The notes below the pieces were generated by a model, which worked only from the letters and a program-made list of their open reading frames with translations, was not told where the DNA came from and searched no databases. From Palsa-360 sp963710315 (lineage in GTDB: Bacteria > Acidobacteriota > Terriglobia > Acidiferrales > UBA7541), in NCBI GenBank assembly GCA_963710315.1, contig CAVPZW010000009.1, positions 372,001 to 436,000 of the forward strand: 64,000 bases of DNA, written 5' to 3'. The number at the start of each line of letters is the position of its first letter. The stretch's first letter is position 1. A program made the position numbers and the translations under genes. Below, piece by piece: positions 43,929 to 52,723 of the stretch.

Positions 43929-44146
43929 AGACAAGCGCGAAATCGCTTTCACGCGGTTGCGCCCGCACTGGTAAGATCCGTAGCGATGCGGGACAACTCC
44001 CAGGCCTTCATCAGCGAGCTTGCCGCCGCAAGATACGGACGTCAATCGATTGTCAATTCCTCCCGCAAGCTGCCGGCCCACAAAAACCAATGATTTAGTG
44101 CGCCCGGGTTTATCATCTTTGGTGAAGCACAACGGAGACTTGCAGA

Positions 44147-44587
44147 ATGTTGATCAATCGAAGACGCATTCAAATCGAATGGGGTGATTGCGACCCGGCC
44201 CGGACTGTCTTCTTTCCGCGATACCTCGAATACGGCGACGCTTGCACGAACGCACTATTTACACTGGCTGGGCTGCCCAAGCAGGCGATGTTCAAAACAT
44301 ACAAGATCAGCGGCATCCCGTTAGTCAACGTACATGCGCGATTCGTGGCGCCTTCCAGTTTCGGCGACGTGGTGGACTACGAAACATCCGCACCGGAATG
44401 GGGACGCAGCAGTTTTCTGGTCCAGCACAAAGTCTATCGGCCCGACGGGATCCTTGCCTTGGAAATTTTTGAGAGGCGCGTATGGGTCGTATGCGTATGC
44501 GAAACCCCCATTCAGTTTCGCAGTGAGCCGATTCCCGAGGAAGTGAAGAAACGATTCATATATCCAAGTGCCTCCCCGGGTGTTTGA
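44147..44587 (+). CDS. Acyl-CoA thioesterase, 4-hydroxybenzoyl-CoA thioesterase (hotdog) family
   Basis: The 146-residue hotdog protein has IEWGDCDPARTVFFPRYLEYGD at residues 10-31, which includes the catalytic Asp16 equivalent to Asp17 of Pseudomonas 4-hydroxybenzoyl-CoA thioesterase. It also has FVAPSSFGDVVDYETSAPEWGRSSF. It probably hydrolyses aromatic or alicyclic CoA esters that build up and so frees CoA. It lies 218 bp after bcrD in the same direction. Confidence 0.85.
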   Translation: MLINRRRIQIEWGDCDPARTVFFPRYLEYGDACTNALFTLAGLPKQAMFKTYKISGIPLVNVHARFVAPSSFGDVVDYETSAPEWGRSSFLVQHKVYRPDGILALEIFERRVWVVCVCETPIQFRSEPIPEEVKKRFIYPSASPGV

Positions 44588-44663
44588 AATGCGTGGCCTA
44601 ATATCGAAACCAAAAAGAAAATTCCAAAGAAGAACAATTCGCCGATGAGGGAGGAGCAAGCGG

Positions 44664-45446
44664 ATGGATTACGAAAACCTGTTGTATGTGAAGCGGGAGC
44701 ATATTGGATTCCTTACGTTCAACCGGCCAAAGGTCTTGAACGCGCTGAACCGGAAAACCATGGAAGAACTGAATAGCGTTCTCGCAGAGGTCCGGGAGGA
44801 CGGCGACGTGCGCGTCCTGATCCTGACCGGCGCGGGTGAGAAATCATTTGTCGCCGGCGCGGATATTGGAGAGCTTGCCGTGCAAACGCCGATCAGCGCA
44901 AAAGAAAGATCGTCGTTTGGCCAGAGCGTGTTGCACCGGCTGGAAACGCTGGGAAAGCCGTCGATCGCGGCAATCAACGGATTCGCGCTCGGGGGCGGCT
45001 GCGAAGTGGCGCTGGCCTGCTCGATCCGTCTGGCAAGCAAGACCGCCCGGCTGGGGCAGCCGGAGGTAAAGCTCGGAATCATCCCCGGCTACGGCGGCTC
45101 GCAAAAGCTGGCGCGACTTTGCGGCAAAGGAATGGCGCATGAACTTTGCCTGACGGGAGAAATAATTTTGGCGGACGAGGCCTTGCGCATCGGGCTCGTC
45201 AACCACGTTTACGAACCGGCGGAACTCCTGCCGGCCGCCGAGGCCCTGGCAAAGAAAATCATCGCGAACGCGCCGCTGGCGGTAAAGTTCGCGATGGAGG
45301 CTATCGAGCACGGAGCGGAAATGCCGCAGGAAGAGGGCCTGTACCTGGAAACGGCGCTCTTTGGTTTGTGCATCGCCACCGAAGATATGCGGGAAGGCAC
45401 CCGCGCGTTTCTAGAAAAGCGTCCCGCTCAATTTGGCGGAAGGTAG
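44664..45446 (+). CDS. Enoyl-CoA hydratase (crotonase), possibly cyclohexenecarboxyl-CoA or dienoyl-CoA hydratase
   Basis: The 260-residue protein has full crotonase motifs: FNRPKVLNALNRKTMEEL, GEKSFVAGADIGEL (oxyanion hole), ALGGGCEVALACSI and GQPEVKLGIIPGYGGSQKL, with both catalytic glutamates. It ends in the bcr-side gene group and could hydrate cyclohex-1-ene- (BadK-like) or cyclohexa-1,5-diene-carboxyl-CoA, but a general beta-oxidation role is equally consistent. RBS GGGAGGAGCAAGCGG precedes the ATG. Confidence 0.85.
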   Translation: MDYENLLYVKREHIGFLTFNRPKVLNALNRKTMEELNSVLAEVREDGDVRVLILTGAGEKSFVAGADIGELAVQTPISAKERSSFGQSVLHRLETLGKPSIAAINGFALGGGCEVALACSIRLASKTARLGQPEVKLGIIPGYGGSQKLARLCGKGMAHELCLTGEIILADEALRIGLVNHVYEPAELLPAAEALAKKIIANAPLAVKFAMEAIEHGAEMPQEEGLYLETALFGLCIATEDMREGTRAFLEKRPAQFGGR

Positions 45447-45606
45447 TGCGAACAGAGCAGACCGATATTCACTCACATGACCCAGCTCAATTATTCGAAA
45501 CAAGTCCCAGCAGCGGCGAAGATGGCGGACTTCCCTTTCGCTCCGACGGTAAGCCGAAGGCGATCGGATTACATCGACAAGTACATGAGCGAATGCCGCG
45601 CAGCGT

Positions 45607-47793
45607 TCAGTGCGCCAGCGGATCGGGGCGCATCTGAACCTTGTAAAGCTTGGGGCGTTCAGCCGTTCCACCTTCGTTGTGGAACACTGCACGCGTACCT
45701 GTCGTGGTCCACAATCCTTTGCCCTTCCAGCCTGCGTCCGGATTGTCAATGCGGCCATCCACGTTCTTGCTGAAAAAACCCATCGGGTACGGGATATGGA
45801 TGTTCACGAATTTGCCGTTCACCAGAGCCAATAATGCCTCGTTGCCATTGGATTCCGCGATTGGCACGTTTGCGCCAAGACCCAGCGTGTTAAAGCGATC
45901 TACCCATACGAAATAAGCATGGTCTGCGCTGCCTGGATCCGTAACGCCTTTAAACTGCGGCCCCGGAAATTGATACAACGTCCAACCCTCCGGGCACAGC
46001 TTGCCGGTTGCCGCGGCGGGCCCATTCAGCGGGCCTTTGCACTTACGGCGATCGAAACTGGCAAGATGGCCGCTGGCAAGTGCAGTCCAGACGACACCGT
46101 TGGTATCGAGGTCAAGGCCGCGCGGCCCGAAACCGATGTCCGGCGGGAGGTAAATCTCCGCCAGAGCGCTTTCCGGAGGATTGGAACCTGGCACGAGGCG
46201 GATGACATAGCCCGGCTGATTCATGTGCGAAAATCCGACGTCCATGGATTGTCCCCAGATCGAATCATCCACCGGGCTGGGCTGAACGCCATAAAATGCG
46301 GCCATAATGCGCTTGTCTTTTTTAGGATCGAGCGGCTGGTTAGCTTCCACGTACTCGTCCCGTTTCCCGTTGCCATTGGTATCGATAATGAGCGGAGTCC
46401 ATCCCTGCGATTTTTTCTCGTCGCCGGTCTCCAGGTACATCTTCGTGTTCAGCCAGCCGACCACACCGCTTTCCGGCGATCCTGCACTGGTCCAGAGCGT
46501 GTTATTCGCGTCATGACCGAAGTAAAGGTGCTGTGTGCTAAAGCACGTGTCAATCAGCGAAAACTTGCCGGTTTTCGGATCGTACATGGAGAGTTGGCGC
46601 ACCGACTGATCCAGCGGCGCTACCTTGGCCGAGGGAAGATCGGAGCCCGCTTTGCAATAGGCCGGGTTGTCCGCGTCACGGATGCGCGCAGTGAACCAAA
46701 CGCGTCCCTGATCGTCGAAGTTCGGATTATGAATGGTCGTGTGACCATCCCAAATGGGCTCGTCTCCCCAATAAATCGAGTGGCCGTGGGAATAATCGAG
46801 CGATGACGGCGTGTTCGGGTCACGGAAGGGATGCTTGATCTGCCAGGCTTGGTTCGTCATCGGATTGAGCACGGGAACCATGTCCGTGCTTTCTTCCGGC
46901 GAACCGTAGATCAGGCCATTGGCGTTTAGGCGGGGATTGCGCTTGTCGGTTGAGATTTCATCGTGCAGGTAGGACTTGGGCGTCGACCATTCCCACATGC
47001 TAATTACAACGTTGCGCTCGACACCTTGGGGTCGCTGCGGCTTAGCGGACGGCAACTCGCCGGCGGCGATGCGATCGGTCCAGTCCGCAAATAGCGATAT
47101 GGATTCCTTGCGGCCGAGCTGGCCGAGGGTAGTCGCCATGTTCACCTGGGCTTGACCCGCCTGTAGACGTTTCGTCCAGGCCTGAATGGAATTGTCGAAA
47201 TGCCCCCAGGCTGCGGGAATCCTGCGCACGCCCTGCGAACCCAGTGCATGGCAGGACTGGCAGGAATTCTTGATCGAATCGATCCAATCCTGCTGCGTCT
47301 TCATGATCGGCGAGATACCGTTCCCGTTCGGGCCGGTCCCCGGGAATTGGCTCTTACCCGGAATTTGGAGCATCGAATACCAGTACACGCCTGGATAGTA
47401 TTCAGCGGCCTCAGCGGCAGTTGGCGCCGATACCGCAGTCAAATTGAGATGTTGGCCCGGAGTCGCATTTGCCTTTTGCGAATCCACCAGACCATAGCCA
47501 CGCACCCAAATGCTGTAATTCGCCTTGGGGAGTTCCGGGATGACATAACGCCCCCGCTCATCCGTGACGACCATCTTGGCAAACTTGGTGGGCAGGTCAG
47601 TCGTTTCCGCGATGACCCATGCGCCAGCTTCCGGTCCGTTCCTGCTGGTAACCGTTCCACCGATATCGGAGTTGCCAATGGCGATCTCCACCCCAGTGCG
47701 TTGCTGGGCCTTAACCAGTGCAAAAGCTCCCGCGAGACATACGGCAATCGCGATCACCGCGATCTTTGACTGTCTGCTGATGCCTGTCTTCAT
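45607..47793 (-). CDS. Large exported propeller-type protein with carboxypeptidase-regulatory domain and CxxCH
   Basis: The ATG at 47793 is preceded by GGGAG and starts the signal peptide KIAVIAIAVCLAGAFALVKAQ; 728 residues. A carboxypeptidase-regulatory fold (IGGTVTSRNGPEAGAWVIAET ... GRYVIPELPKANY) is followed by the haem motif SCQSCHALGSQG near residue 170. A propeller-like C-terminal half carries GRVWFTARI, NTLWTSAGS and GVVWTALASG. It is the third such protein in the window. A quinoprotein- or lactonase-like periplasmic role is possible; the substrate is unknown. Confidence 0.82.
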   Translation of the reverse strand: MKTGISRQSKIAVIAIAVCLAGAFALVKAQQRTGVEIAIGNSDIGGTVTSRNGPEAGAWVIAETTDLPTKFAKMVVTDERGRYVIPELPKANYSIWVRGYGLVDSQKANATPGQHLNLTAVSAPTAAEAAEYYPGVYWYSMLQIPGKSQFPGTGPNGNGISPIMKTQQDWIDSIKNSCQSCHALGSQGVRRIPAAWGHFDNSIQAWTKRLQAGQAQVNMATTLGQLGRKESISLFADWTDRIAAGELPSAKPQRPQGVERNVVISMWEWSTPKSYLHDEISTDKRNPRLNANGLIYGSPEESTDMVPVLNPMTNQAWQIKHPFRDPNTPSSLDYSHGHSIYWGDEPIWDGHTTIHNPNFDDQGRVWFTARIRDADNPAYCKAGSDLPSAKVAPLDQSVRQLSMYDPKTGKFSLIDTCFSTQHLYFGHDANNTLWTSAGSPESGVVGWLNTKMYLETGDEKKSQGWTPLIIDTNGNGKRDEYVEANQPLDPKKDKRIMAAFYGVQPSPVDDSIWGQSMDVGFSHMNQPGYVIRLVPGSNPPESALAEIYLPPDIGFGPRGLDLDTNGVVWTALASGHLASFDRRKCKGPLNGPAAATGKLCPEGWTLYQFPGPQFKGVTDPGSADHAYFVWVDRFNTLGLGANVPIAESNGNEALLALVNGKFVNIHIPYPMGFFSKNVDGRIDNPDAGWKGKGLWTTTGTRAVFHNEGGTAERPKLYKVQMRPDPLAH

Positions 47794-47985
47794 TGTTTTT
47801 TGCTCCCTTGAGGGGGGTGACCCAGCTTTTCGTAATTTCGAGTTACGATCGAATGAGATTGCATAATATTCCTTGCCATGGGTCAATGCCGAAAGATGTG
47901 AAAATACGGCAGAGGCCTGCAAAGATCTTGCGGAAGAGCCGGCGCCGAGAGCGGCTGGCTATATCGACAAAAGGATTGGCTGCGA

Positions 47986-49239
47986 TCAGTAGCCCGACTC
48001 GCTCACCGGTGCGTGATTTGCATTCGAGATGAGTGCCGGCAGTGCCGCAACCGGAAGGCGCTCCTCTGCGTCCGGATTCTCAAAAACCTTGCGAATTTCA
48101 TATGTCGTTGAGCGCTCGGCTGGGACCCGTCCAATCGTTCGGATCAGTGCACGAAATTCGCCAGGAGAGACGTACTCGCCGAAATTCGCTCCAGCCGTCT
48201 TCGAGATGCTCTCCTCCATCAACGTACCGCCGAAATCGTTCGCGCCTGCTTCGAGGCACCGTAAGGATTGCTCGAAACCAAGTTTGACCCAGGAGACTTG
48301 AATGTTGGGAATGTGCCCGTGCAGAAGCACGCGGCCAAGTGCGTGAACGATTAAGTCCTCGTGCAGGGAACGCCCCTCGCGCGCGCCGCCCGATTGAAAA
48401 AGCCTGGTTTGCCAGGGGATAAATCCAAGCGGAACGAATTCCGTAAATCCGTGAGTTTCTTTTTGAATGTCGCGAAGCAAAAGAATATGCCTCACCCAAT
48501 GTTCGGGAAGCTCGGTGTGGCCGTACATTATCGTGGAGGTTGAGGGAATGCCCAGACTATGCGCGGCACGAATCACTTCAATCCACTGGCGAACTTTCAA
48601 TTTATTGGGACTCAGTGATCTGCGAACGTTGTCGTCCAGAATTTCCGCGGCGGTTCCCGGAATACTGTTCAGCCCCGCTTCCTTCAACATCAGCAAATAT
48701 TCGCGCAGGGGCAAGCGTGTTTTCTCGACGCCGTATGTGATTTCCATGGGCGAGTAGGCGTGCACATGCAGGCCGGGCAATCGAGCCTTGAGGGCGCGAA
48801 GAAGTTCAACGTAGTAGTAGCCGTTGAGGTCTTTCGGAAGCCCGCCTTGAATACACACTTCCGTGGCGCCGCGCTCAACCGCCTCGATCGACTTGGCAAT
48901 CAGCGTGTCCGTGGATTGAAAATAAGCATCCGGCGAATCCGGTCCGCGGCTGAACCCGCAAAAAGCGCAGCCCACGATACAAACATTGGTGAAGTTCAAA
49001 TTTCTGTTCACCACGTAGGTCACGCGGTCTCCGACCGTGCGCCGTCGAAGCTCATCCGCGACCTTCAGAAGAGCCAAAAGATCGTTCCCCTCGACCGTGG
49101 CCAATGTCATGCCTTCTTCAAAGCCCAAATCATTTCCCGCGATGACTTTTTTCAGGGCATCGGCGACGCTTTGGCTGGCCTCCGCCAGAGCTCGATCCAA
49201 GGAAATTTCTTTCCATTCAGGATTAACCGATTTCAGCAT
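47986..49239 (-). CDS. cofH: FO synthase subunit 2 (CofH), radical SAM
   Basis: The ATG at 49239 has GGGAG upstream and overlaps the cofG end by 17 nt; 417 residues. The radical SAM cluster motif CIVGCAFC (CxxxCxxC) is near residue 80, followed by GATEVCIQGGLPKDLNGYYYVELLR, HAYSPMEITYG and the CofH/MqnC-type C-terminal GANDFGGTLMEESISKTAG. CofH joins tyrosine to the flavin precursor to make the intermediate that CofG closes to FO, the F420 chromophore. MqnC and MqnE are relatives, but the partner cofG settles the assignment. Confidence 0.92.
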   Translation of the reverse strand: MLKSVNPEWKEISLDRALAEASQSVADALKKVIAGNDLGFEEGMTLATVEGNDLLALLKVADELRRRTVGDRVTYVVNRNLNFTNVCIVGCAFCGFSRGPDSPDAYFQSTDTLIAKSIEAVERGATEVCIQGGLPKDLNGYYYVELLRALKARLPGLHVHAYSPMEITYGVEKTRLPLREYLLMLKEAGLNSIPGTAAEILDDNVRRSLSPNKLKVRQWIEVIRAAHSLGIPSTSTIMYGHTELPEHWVRHILLLRDIQKETHGFTEFVPLGFIPWQTRLFQSGGAREGRSLHEDLIVHALGRVLLHGHIPNIQVSWVKLGFEQSLRCLEAGANDFGGTLMEESISKTAGANFGEYVSPGEFRALIRTIGRVPAERSTTYEIRKVFENPDAEERLPVAALPALISNANHAPVSESGY

Positions 49240-50458
49240 TGGCCACACTCCCTTGAGCATATCCATCCAAGCCCTGAAGCTTTCGAACGTATGGCTGGAG
49301 ACGTTCGTTTATGAATCCCGGTCGCGAGGAAAATTCAGGCCCTGAAGAAAACTCAGGCCCTGAAGAAAACTCCGGATAGATTGCCAGCCGCTCGCGCAAC
49401 ACGAACCCCGCTTTGGCGGTTCTTTCCGCCAACGATGAGATCTGCGGCCACGCGGCTTCCGGGTTGATAAAATCTTTTGTCACCGGAGAAATTCCGCCCC
49501 AGTCGTTGATGCCGGCAGCCAGCAGATCCGGGTAGTCCTCCGAGAGCAAATTGGGCGGGGATTGAATATTCATCTTGCCGCCCAGAATCAAGCGCGCGAC
49601 TGCAATGGTGCGCAGCAAATCGTCATTGGAAGGTTCCGGCGCGAGATACATGCGAATATCAGGCTTGACGCGAAACGGTTGGACGATTACTTCCTGAACG
49701 TGCCCATATTTTTCATGGGCGGAGCGGATCGCCAGCAGCGCATCCACGCGTTCCTCCTGAGTCTCACCGATCCCGATCAGAATTCCGGTCGTGAAGGCCA
49801 TGGACAATTGCCCCGCAGTCTCGATCGTACGCAGGCGAAGCGAAGGGACTTTATCCGGCGCTTTCCAGTGTGCCCCGCCGGGACGCCCTAGCCGGGGACT
49901 CGCGCTCTCCAACATCAGGCCCACGCTGACGTTCGTCTCCCGCAAGCGGCAAAGATCCTTCTCGCCCATCACTCCGGGATTGCAATGAGGGAGAAGACCT
50001 GTCTTCATAAGGACCAACTCGCTCATTGCCGCAAGATATTCGAGCGTAGTCTCGAAGCCCATCGTTTTCAAAAATTCTTTCGCTTCCGGAAATATCCGTT
50101 CGGGCTGGTCTCCGAGGCTGAACAGAGCCTCTTTGCATCCCGCGCGGCGGCCCGCGGCGGCGACTGCCAGCACTTCGTCGGGAGTCATGTACGGCCGAAC
50201 GCCGGCTTGGGGATCAGCCCGAAAGGTGCAATAACCGCAATAGTCGCGGCACAGGTGGGTGAGTGGAATGAATACTTTTCTGGAATAACTGACCGAGCTG
50301 CTTTTGAAACGGTCCCGGACGGCGGCAGCCGTCTGGAGCAAGGCCGCCAGCGGAGCTTCGTTCATCAACGAAAGGGCATCTTCGTGGGATACGCCCTGGC
50401 CTTCTAATCCGCGTTCAAGAGCGACATCTACATGGTAAGGAATCGCCACATTTGGCAT
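49223..50458 (-). CDS. cofG: FO synthase subunit 1 (CofG), radical SAM
   Basis: The 411-residue protein, with ATG at 50458, has the radical SAM motif CRDYCGYC near residue 60, followed by GCKEALFSLGDQPE, GLMLESASPRLG, TGILIGIGETQEERVDALL and INDWGGISPVTKDFINPE, all typical of CofG. Separate cofG and cofH genes are the archaeal/cyanobacterial style, in contrast to the fused FbiC of actinomycetes. Near the C-terminus an 18-bp tandem repeat encodes three copies of EFSSGP (the last EFSSRP). It is translationally coupled to cofH. No cofC, cofD or cofE is in the window. Confidence 0.93.
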   Translation of the reverse strand: MPNVAIPYHVDVALERGLEGQGVSHEDALSLMNEAPLAALLQTAAAVRDRFKSSSVSYSRKVFIPLTHLCRDYCGYCTFRADPQAGVRPYMTPDEVLAVAAAGRRAGCKEALFSLGDQPERIFPEAKEFLKTMGFETTLEYLAAMSELVLMKTGLLPHCNPGVMGEKDLCRLRETNVSVGLMLESASPRLGRPGGAHWKAPDKVPSLRLRTIETAGQLSMAFTTGILIGIGETQEERVDALLAIRSAHEKYGHVQEVIVQPFRVKPDIRMYLAPEPSNDDLLRTIAVARLILGGKMNIQSPPNLLSEDYPDLLAAGINDWGGISPVTKDFINPEAAWPQISSLAERTAKAGFVLRERLAIYPEFSSGPEFSSGPEFSSRPGFINERLQPYVRKLQGLDGYAQGSVANAEIG

Positions 50459-50605
50459 GGGGGGCGCCTTTGACAGGAATCTCCCGTTAAAACTAGGCTC
50501 AAAAGAAAGCATATGCGCCCACCCATCGCGTGTCAACCGACGCAAGTTGACGAACGAAAATCAGGCCGATCGCCAATGTTGCATTCAAAAAAATCCAACT
50601 AACGG

Positions 50606-51100
50606 CTAGCTAGGCATTACATGATAAACAGTAAATGTTTGACCCACGGGCGGATACTTCTGAGCGTATTTTTTTGCTCTGGCCTGAAGCACGCCTTCTT
50701 TTTCGGCCGGATCGCTGACAACCATTAAGGTACGATCGTACAGGTTATTGCCTATTTTTATGCGCACGTGCGGATCACGGGCCACATTTCGAGGCCACGA
50801 TCTGGTTGCAGCCCCGGAAGTAGCCACATAAAGCTGGCCATTATAGGCGATACACCAAATTGTTACCGAGTGAGGAATCATGTACCAGGTGTTGGTCTGA
50901 AGTTTCACGGTTCGAACATTGTCCGTGAATGACCAATCGGCCACCGGAGTCGTTACCAGATTCCCGCTGAGCCATAAACCCGGATAACTCCCGGGACCAG
51001 GCGTATCCCCGTGAGGATTAAGGCCGGTGAAGCGCAGCGTCACCAGCAGCAAGACCATGCAAACCACTACTGCTCCAACAATTTTTAATAGTGTTTTCGT
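50606..51100 (-). CDS. Membrane-anchored putative deazaflavin-dependent protein, paralogue 1; apparent ACG start
   Basis: Alignment with the paralogues at 54585 and 55179 (MKTLLKIVGGILVC...) shows that the N-terminus begins at an ACG codon at 51100 (TKTLLKIVGAVVVC). AAGGAG lies 6 nt upstream; the first standard start is GTG at 51067, inside the TM segment. The 164-residue protein has one N-terminal TM helix, then PGLWLSGNLVTTPVADWSFTD, PHSVTIWCIAYNGQLYV, NVARDPHVRIKIGNNLYDR and DPAEKEGVL. The DPHV/KIG pattern resembles the split beta-barrel of F420-dependent (Ddn-type) reductases. It lies 147 bp upstream of cofG. Confidence 0.75.
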   Translation of the reverse strand, partial: TKTLLKIVGAVVVCMVLLLVTLRFTGLNPHGDTPGPGSYPGLWLSGNLVTTPVADWSFTDNVRTVKLQTNTWYMIPHSVTIWCIAYNGQLYVATSGAATRSWPRNVARDPHVRIKIGNNLYDRTLMVVSDPAEKEGVLQARAKKYAQKYPPVGQTFTVYHVMPS

Positions 51101-51373
51101 AATTGGCTCCTTAAAGTTGCATGTGAAATAGCGGGCATTTCCTCCTCCCCAACGATTACGACTAAACTGGAATTTCGGTGAGGAACTTCTTACTCACCCG
51201 CCCGGCCGAAAAACAATGTTACCGGCAATTGGCTTTCCACGGTTAGGCCACGTAATAGGGTGGTCTGCCGCAGATCTCTAAAAGTTGTAGTGTGCGATGG
51301 CAAGAAGGCCCCCATTAATTAACTGGCGCACTACCACAGTGGGCCCATTTCCCGCCTGCACGAGGATGCCTTC

Positions 51374-51904
51374 CTAGATGTCAGGCACGCGAAACACATT
51401 CGCCGTGGCATTCGGCGGCAAAGTGTGGAAAAGCGGCTCGACGCTCCAGTATTTTTTCGACTTGGCCTGCAACACGGCTGTTTTTTCCGCGGGATCGCTG
51501 ACGTAGATCAGGGTGCGGTCATACAATTGATTCCCGATCTTCAGGCGCACGCGCGGATCGCGAAGCACATTCTCATTCCATCGGTACTTCACCTCGGGGC
51601 GCATATATACGGAACTTAGATAGAGATTACCGTTATAGTAAACACAGCCGATCGTTACCGAGTGAGGAAGCAGATACCAGGTGTGTGTCTGAATCTTAAC
51701 CGTCGGAATCTTGTCGGTGAACGACCAGTCGCTGACCGGCGCGGTCACCAAATCCCCCCTCAACCACAAACCCGGCAATCTGCACGCCGGGGATTCATAA
51801 ATGTTCGCGCACGTTCGAGGTTCGAAGCCGGTGATGCGCAGCACCAGCAGCAGTAAGACCAGGCAAACGAGTATGCCCCCAACGATTTTCAACAGCATTT
51901 TCAT
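51374..51904 (-). CDS. Membrane-anchored putative deazaflavin-dependent protein, paralogue 2
   Basis: The ATG at 51904 follows GGGGGAGCCAGCC; 176 residues. The TM helix (LLKIVGGILVCLVLLLLVLRITG) is followed by an insert with two Cys (RTCANIYESPACRLPG). The family core is PGLWLRGDLVTAPVSDWSFTD, LPHSVTIGCVYYNGNLYLSS, NVLRDPRVRLKIGNQLYDRTL and SDPAEKTAVLQ. The insert is unique among the five copies. Function as for paralogue 1. Confidence 0.8.
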   Translation of the reverse strand: MKMLLKIVGGILVCLVLLLLVLRITGFEPRTCANIYESPACRLPGLWLRGDLVTAPVSDWSFTDKIPTVKIQTHTWYLLPHSVTIGCVYYNGNLYLSSVYMRPEVKYRWNENVLRDPRVRLKIGNQLYDRTLIYVSDPAEKTAVLQAKSKKYWSVEPLFHTLPPNATANVFRVPDI

Positions 51905-52177
51905 GGCTGGCTCCCCCAATAATGGATGATTACCTAACAGGCATCGCTTGTTTCCCTCCACATCGACAGCTATAAAGTTAAATCAATTAAAGTAAAGGAC
52001 GATTTCTCCGGGATTTCCGATTTGCACCCCTGACTCGCGCATCGTACGCCTCCGCTTCCCAGGACACAACGATTTTGTCGCTGGAGTTCGTGTCGCAGCG
52101 CGCCAACAATATGCGACAATCATCACAATGTCCTGCAAAACGACATCTGACCAGTCCGGTCACCGGTTGGACCGCTG

Positions 52178-52723
52178 ATGGCGAATGCCCTGACATCTAT
52201 TCGCCTGCTTCTTGTGATTCCATTTGCGTTCTTCATGACCAAAGGAGACGTGCGCTTTGCCGTTTTCGCTTTGGTTGCATGGGCGGTGGCGCTGATTACG
52301 GATTTCCTGGACGGGCCCATCGCACGGCATAGAGGTACGGTGACCGCCTTGAGCGGGACGTTCGATCACACCACCGATTTTCTCTTCGTCACCAGCGGCC
52401 TTTTTGCCGGCGCATACCGCGGGGTATTTCCGTGGATCCTGCCGGTCTTGATCGTCGCGGCTTTTTCGCAGTACGTCATCGATTCCTACTGGATTCACCG
52501 GCACGCCAAGCTGCGCGGGAGCAAGCTTGGCCGCTATAACGGCATGCTTTACTTTGTTCCCACCTGCATGGAGATTGTCATTCGCCTGGGCGGGCGCTTC
52601 CTGCAACCCTTGCTTACGGGATTGATCTGGGCGCTGGTTTTGAGCACGCTGGTGTCCATGGGTCAGCGCCTGATGTTCAGCAGGCTACCCGAACATCTCC
52701 CGGCTGGCTCGCCGGAGAAATAG
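52178..52723 (+). CDS. CDP-alcohol phosphatidyltransferase family protein
   Basis: The 181-residue membrane protein carries the CDP-OH-PT signature DFLDGPIARHRGTVTALSGTFDHTTD. All four metal-binding Asp residues and the DG..AR core are present; the usual second Gly is Ser. The family transfers phosphatidyl or related groups from CDP-diacylglycerol to an alcohol in the inner membrane; the acceptor is not predictable. Its 3' end overlaps the convergent flippase-like gene by 39 bp. Confidence 0.85.
   Translation: MANALTSIRLLLVIPFAFFMTKGDVRFAVFALVAWAVALITDFLDGPIARHRGTVTALSGTFDHTTDFLFVTSGLFAGAYRGVFPWILPVLIVAAFSQYVIDSYWIHRHAKLRGSKLGRYNGMLYFVPTCMEIVIRLGGRFLQPLLTGLIWALVLSTLVSMGQRLMFSRLPEHLPAGSPEK

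Noticed and set aside
45477..45773. 98-codon frame after the crotonase gene (MTQLNYSKQ...)
   Set aside because: It overlaps the antisense end of the propeller gene at 45607 and has no recognisable domain or clear ribosome-binding site.
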